NCBI RefSeq assembly: GCF_015356825.1
Contig: NZ_JAACYW010000022.1
Coordinates: forward strand, 1-64,000
Direction of reading: 5' to 3'
DNA length: 64,000 bases
Source: Catenulispora rubra
GTDB lineage: Bacteria > Actinomycetota > Actinomycetes > Streptomycetales > Catenulisporaceae
In this document: piece after piece, positions 60,660 through 64,000 of the stretch
Layout of the letters: each line of letters begins with the position of its first letter
How positions within the stretch are numbered: the stretch's first letter is position 1
Notes under the pieces: model-generated
Told to the model about the DNA's origin: nothing
Seen by the model: the letters and a program-made list of their open reading frames with translations, nothing else
Database searches by the model: none
Translations under genes and position numbers: made by a program

Positions 60660-61673
60660 ATGTCGCAGTGGACGCCAGACCGGCTAGCCGGCTATCACCA
60701 GCAGGTGTTCGAGCTCGGCCCCGACCCGGACGGCGAGGGTGACGTCACCGCGGTGCTCGTGCGGCGCGATCCGCGCGAAGGCGAAGCCGTCCACAGCACG
60801 GTTTTGTACGTGCACGGATTCGCCGACTACTTCTTCCAGACGGACCTCGCGGACTTCTTCGCGGCCCGCGGCCTCGCGTTCTACGCGCTGGACCTGCGCA
60901 AATGCGGCCGGGCGCTGCGCGAGGGCCAGACCGCGCACTACGTGTCGCGCCTCGCGTACTACGACCAGGAGCTGGAGCGTGCCGTCGAGGTGATCGGCGA
61001 GGAGCACCCCGGAGCCGCGGTCCTCCTCGCGGCGCACTCGACCGGCGGCTTGATCCTGCCGCTGTGGCTGGACCGGCGCCGCGCGAAGGGCGGCGTGGCC
61101 CCGGTCGCCGGCATGGCGCTGAACAGCCCGTGGTTCGACCTCCAGCTCTACCCGACGGCGCGCCGCGCGGTGCTGACCCAGGCCCTGCGCGTCCTGGCGA
61201 AGGTCGCGCCCTTCCACGCGCTCAAGCAGCTACCCGGCGTGTACGGCGCCACGCTGCACACCAGCGGCACCGGCGAGTGGGAGTTCGACCTCGGGCTCAA
61301 GCCGCTGTCGGGCTTTCCGGTCACCTTCGGCTGGCTGAACGCCATCCGGCGCGGCCATGCCCGGCTGCATCGCGGCCTGGACCTGGGCGGCGTCCCGACG
61401 CTGGTGCTCAGGTCCGACCGGACGCACTTCTCCCGCCGGTATTCGGACGTCAGCGACCGCGCCGACCTGGTACTGGACGTCGAGCAGATCGCCGGACGGA
61501 CGCCGTGCCTGGGCGATCGGAGCACGCTGCTGACGGTTCCCGGGGCACGGCATGACGTCTTCCTTTCGTTGCCCGAAGTCCGCGCGCACGCCTACGCCGT
61601 GCTCGGCGACTGGCTCGACCAGGGCTCGTTCGGCGTCGGTGTCGGCGCCGTACAGGCGCCCGCCCCGCAGTAA
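60660..61673 (+). CDS. Alpha/beta hydrolase, monoacylglycerol lipase-like
   Basis: A 337-aa enzyme with YVHGFADYFFQTDLADFF (oxyanion region), nucleophile elbow AAHSTGG, and a likely catalytic His in VPGARHDVFLS near the C-terminus. The lid between them and the early HGFADYF pattern resemble serine aminopeptidase_S33/monoacylglycerol lipases. Substrate uncertain: a lipid or ester. ATG at 60660 follows GGAGGACGG. It ends 10 bp from the convergent alcohol dehydrogenase gene. Confidence 0.85.
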   Translation: MSQWTPDRLAGYHQQVFELGPDPDGEGDVTAVLVRRDPREGEAVHSTVLYVHGFADYFFQTDLADFFAARGLAFYALDLRKCGRALREGQTAHYVSRLAYYDQELERAVEVIGEEHPGAAVLLAAHSTGGLILPLWLDRRRAKGGVAPVAGMALNSPWFDLQLYPTARRAVLTQALRVLAKVAPFHALKQLPGVYGATLHTSGTGEWEFDLGLKPLSGFPVTFGWLNAIRRGHARLHRGLDLGGVPTLVLRSDRTHFSRRYSDVSDRADLVLDVEQIAGRTPCLGDRSTLLTVPGARHDVFLSLPEVRAHAYAVLGDWLDQGSFGVGVGAVQAPAPQ

Positions 61674-61683
61674 GACACTCGCC

Positions 61684-62724
61684 TCAGGAGGCGGCGTCCA
61701 GAACCACGCGGAACCTGGCCTGCCCGGACATCATGTGCTCGTAGGCCTTCGGCGCGTCCGACAAGGGCATCAGCTCCGTCATCGGCCGGATTCCCTGAGC
61801 GAGGCAGAAGCGCAGGTTGTCCTCGTTGTCGCTCGGCGTGCCGGTGAGACTGCCGACGATGCTGCGGCCGCCGAAGATCAGGTCTGAGGTCTGGACCGAG
61901 ATCGGGTCGGCCGAGGCGCCGAGGACGACCAGCCGTCCGCGCAGCGCCAGCCCCGGGATCAGGGGGCTCATCGAGGCACCGGAGGACGCCGTGGCGATCA
62001 CGGCCGCCGCGCCGCCGAGCTCCTGCAGCGCCGCTCCCGGATCCTGCGCGCTGCTGTCGATGTAGTGGTCGGCTCCGAGCGAGTACGCCAGCTCCTCCTT
62101 CGCGGCTCCGCGAGCGATGGCCGCGACGCGGTAGCCGAGCTTGTCGGCGTACTGGAGCGCGAGATGGCCCAGGCCGCCGATGCCCTGCACGGCCACGAGC
62201 GCTCCGGGCGCGGCGTCGATCGCGCGCAGCCCCATGTACGAGGTCAGTCCGGCGCACAGCAGCGGCGCGGCCTCGTGGGAGGACAGACCGTCCGGGATCC
62301 GCACGAGGCCGGTCGCCTTGGCGATCACGGACTCCGCGTAGCCGCCGTCGATCGTCGTGCCGGTCTGCTGCTGGTTCTGGCAGTACACGAAATCGCCCCG
62401 GCGGCAGGACGCGCACTCGCCGCAGTGCCCGGCGAGGAAGCCCAGGCCGACGCGGTCGCCGACCTGCCAGCCGCCCGCCTGGTCGCCGACCTGCCCACCG
62501 ACGTGCTCGCCGACCGCCTCGATCACGCCGACGATCTCGTGCCCGGGGACGACCGGAACGGACGGGTCCGCGCGCAGCCCTTCGACGGCCAAGGCGTCGG
62601 AGTGGCATACACCGCAGGCTTCGACCCGCAGCCGGACGAAGCCGGGCCCCGGCTCCACGGCCTCGCGCTGGACCGCGGCGAAGCTGCGCGAGCCGCTGAC
62701 CTGCACCGCTTGGTAGACAGACAT
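61684..62724 (-). CDS. Zinc-dependent alcohol dehydrogenase
   Basis: A 346-aa medium-chain dehydrogenase. The catalytic zinc site is CGVCHSD with GHE downstream. The structural zinc lobe is CGECASCRRGDFVYC, with all four Cys present. The NAD-binding motif is GIGGLGHLALQYA. The GHC...GFLAGHCGEC context fits the AdhP-like (alcohol/aldehyde) branch. A short extra insertion (GGQVGDQAGGWQVGD) is seen before the structural zinc lobe. ATG at 62724. Divergent from a TetR gene that probably controls it through sites in the 140-bp gap. Confidence 0.9.
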   Translation of the reverse strand: MSVYQAVQVSGSRSFAAVQREAVEPGPGFVRLRVEACGVCHSDALAVEGLRADPSVPVVPGHEIVGVIEAVGEHVGGQVGDQAGGWQVGDRVGLGFLAGHCGECASCRRGDFVYCQNQQQTGTTIDGGYAESVIAKATGLVRIPDGLSSHEAAPLLCAGLTSYMGLRAIDAAPGALVAVQGIGGLGHLALQYADKLGYRVAAIARGAAKEELAYSLGADHYIDSSAQDPGAALQELGGAAAVIATASSGASMSPLIPGLALRGRLVVLGASADPISVQTSDLIFGGRSIVGSLTGTPSDNEDNLRFCLAQGIRPMTELMPLSDAPKAYEHMMSGQARFRVVLDAAS

Positions 62725-62774
62725 GAGAACCCCAATGTGTGGGAGGGAGCCGGCAAACCCACCGACTTCTTCAT

Positions 62775-62836
62775 GATGACCGGTCGTCTTGAATTCCGTC
62801 AACCGGAGCGACCCGGGTTGACACGACTCAAGACGA
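62775..62836. promoter_or_regulatory. Candidate TetR operators between adh and tetR
   Basis: GATGACCGGTCGTC (62775-62788) is a near-perfect palindrome. TCGTCTTGA (62784-62792) also has an exact complement TCAAGACGA at 62828-62836. The half-site GACCGG recurs just before the TetR start. This fits two repressor sites that control both divergent genes. Confidence 0.55.
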
Positions 62837-62864
62837 GCGGCCATATTGGAGACCGGAGGTGTCA

Positions 62865-63452
62865 ATGGCCAGGCAGAGCCTGCGAGCGCAGATCGTCGAC
62901 GCGGCCGCGGAGCGGTTCCACACGCACGGCTACAACGCGGCGGGCGTCAAGGACATCACGGACGCCGCCGGCGTCCCGAAGGGCTCGTTCTACAACCACT
63001 TCGAGAGCAAGGAAGCCCTCGCCGTCACCATCCTGGATCTGTACGGACAGACCAGGCGGCTGGAGGACCTCGCCGACGAGTCCGTCGCTCCCCTGACGCG
63101 GCTGCGCAGCCACTTCGAGTTCCTGCGCGCGGAGCAGGAGGGCTTCGAGTACTCCCGCGGCTGCCTGCTGGGCAACTTCGGGGCGGAGATCAGCGACCAC
63201 AGCGAAGTGCTGCGTCGACAGGTCCAACAGGGCTTCACGTGCTGGCGGGACGCTCTGGCCGGGGCGTTGGCGGACGCGGTGCGTCTGGGCGAGGTCGATC
63301 AGAGCCTGGATCCGCAGACGACGGCGCTGTTCGTGATGACCGCCTGGGAGGGCGCTCTTCTCGCGGCCCGGACCAGTCGCAGCGGCGCCTCGTTCGATGC
63401 CTTCTTCAGCAACGTCTTCGAGCGGCTGTTGCGGCCGTCTGCGGCGTCTTGA
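62865..63452 (+). CDS. TetR family regulator (AcuR/YxaF type)
   Basis: A 195-aa protein. The DNA-binding domain is at residues ~5-50 (RAQIVDAAAERFHTHGYNAAGVKDITDAAGVPKGSFYNHF), with KGSFYNHFESK typical of the AcuR/YxaF/LmrA branch. The C-terminal half has YSRGCLLGNFGAEIS, the family ligand-domain signature. ATG at 62865 is five bases after GGAGG; a GTG at 62859 overlaps the ribosome site. Likely represses the divergent alcohol dehydrogenase gene in response to an aldehyde or similar ligand. Confidence 0.9.
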   Translation: MARQSLRAQIVDAAAERFHTHGYNAAGVKDITDAAGVPKGSFYNHFESKEALAVTILDLYGQTRRLEDLADESVAPLTRLRSHFEFLRAEQEGFEYSRGCLLGNFGAEISDHSEVLRRQVQQGFTCWRDALAGALADAVRLGEVDQSLDPQTTALFVMTAWEGALLAARTSRSGASFDAFFSNVFERLLRPSAAS

Positions 63453-63479
63453 TTCAGGCGCGATTCAGGAAGACGCCGC

Positions 63480-64000
63480 TCAGGTAGCCGACGCGCGGCT
63501 GCGCGCGCGGGCCCGGTGAGCGGCGACGTTGGTGCGGTTGCCGCAGGTCTCGTAGGAGTCCCAGCGCTGGGTGCGGCTGCGGGTCGGGTCGTAGAAGACG
63601 TGGCTGCACAACGTGTTGGCGCACGCGCGGATCCGCGACCAGGTGCCGTCGGTGACCAGCTGCGCGACGGCCAGGATGACGGCGCCGACAACCGGGTCGC
63701 CGCCGACCTGTCGCAGCTGCACCTGACCGGTCGGGGTGAAGGACTGGCGGAGGTCGACGTCTGAGGCGTGCTCGGTCAGCCTGGCCCACGCCTGCTCCCC
63801 GTCCTTGCTCTCCGGGTCTGCGACCAAGGCCATCAGGTCCGAGCGCAGGACCTTGAGCTGCGCGATCCGCTCCGGCGACGGCGATTCGCCCTCGGGCTGG
63901 CCGAACGGCCGCAGCAGATCACCCGACGTCGCGGGGTCCTCCAGGGTGTCCGGCAGCAGCGGCGTGGCGTGCGGCCGGGAGTTGAGCACGTCCACGAGCG
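63480..64000 (-). CDS. CGNR zinc-finger protein, cut by the window end
   Basis: At least 171 residues are visible, with the N-terminus probably outside the window (family members begin with a short extension before LVDVLNSRP). The C-terminal zinc finger is RIRACANTLCSHVFYDPTRSRTQRWDSYETCGNRTNVAAHRAR, read as CANTLC plus CGNR: the zinc ligands are the two C pairs and CGNR names the family. The N-terminal part is the ABATE stress-binding domain. These are presumed transcription regulators. Convergent with the TetR gene. Confidence 0.8.
   Translation of the reverse strand, partial: LVDVLNSRPHATPLLPDTLEDPATSGDLLRPFGQPEGESPSPERIAQLKVLRSDLMALVADPESKDGEQAWARLTEHASDVDLRQSFTPTGQVQLRQVGGDPVVGAVILAVAQLVTDGTWSRIRACANTLCSHVFYDPTRSRTQRWDSYETCGNRTNVAAHRARARSRASAT

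Overview
The window is about 70% G+C chromosomal DNA of a filamentous actinomycete. Supporting signs are frequent GTG starts, a mycothione reductase (mycothiol is an actinobacterial thiol), paired GAF-ANTAR proteins, CGNR and SEC-C proteins, and many secreted glycosidases with long Ser/Thr/Pro linkers. A Catenulispora- or Streptomyces-like genome fits, but the genus is not fixed by the sequence. There are no rRNA genes, no CRISPR array and no complete insertion sequence. One tRNA gene is present.

0-5.8 kb: an amidohydrolase, a YidB-like protein, tRNA-Ala(GGC), and beside the tRNA 3' end the remains of an integrated element (integrase broken by two frameshifts, a 52-aa excisionase and a small coupled gene). 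A membrane protein and a group II intron reverse transcriptase remnant follow.

5.8-18.9 kb: a plastic accessory region. Two direct copies of a ~1.38 kb segment, each holding one gene of an unrecognised family, flank a 1,798-aa secreted Rhs/YD-repeat protein whose C-terminus carries an HEVYH metalloprotease-like motif. A zinc-ribbon gene directly downstream is an immunity candidate. A pRiA4b ORF-3-domain protein and a SEC-C protein lie in the same interval.

19-30.6 kb: a carbohydrate-degradation island. A one-polypeptide ECF sigma factor, zinc-finger, membrane helix and GH99-like protein lies upstream of a two-gene operon for a GH42-like protein and a GH87 alpha-1,3-glucanase. Next come a DUF5666-like membrane protein, a GH5 glucanase with a ricin-type lectin domain, and a TetR gene with a perfect palindrome in the GH5 promoter region.

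30.8-43.7 kb: an XPB/Ssl2-like helicase-associated protein, a second pRiA4b ORF-3 protein, two giant FtsX-type permeases without an ATPase gene, and an MMPL exporter divergent from its likely TetR regulator.

43.9-48.7 kb: a secreted CHAP hydrolase with a seven-repeat beta-propeller is preceded, in one operon, by a 114-aa protein and a previously unmarked 56-aa secreted peptide. A TrmB/LuxR-type regulator is divergent from this operon. This is the best candidate here for an undescribed peptide-linked system.

48.8-64 kb: a SGNH hydrolase; a KimA-type potassium transporter operon with a patatin lipase and an acyltransferase; stress and envelope membrane proteins; mycothione reductase; two GAF-ANTAR regulators; an alpha/beta hydrolase; a zinc alcohol dehydrogenase divergent from a TetR gene; and a CGNR regulator cut by the window end.
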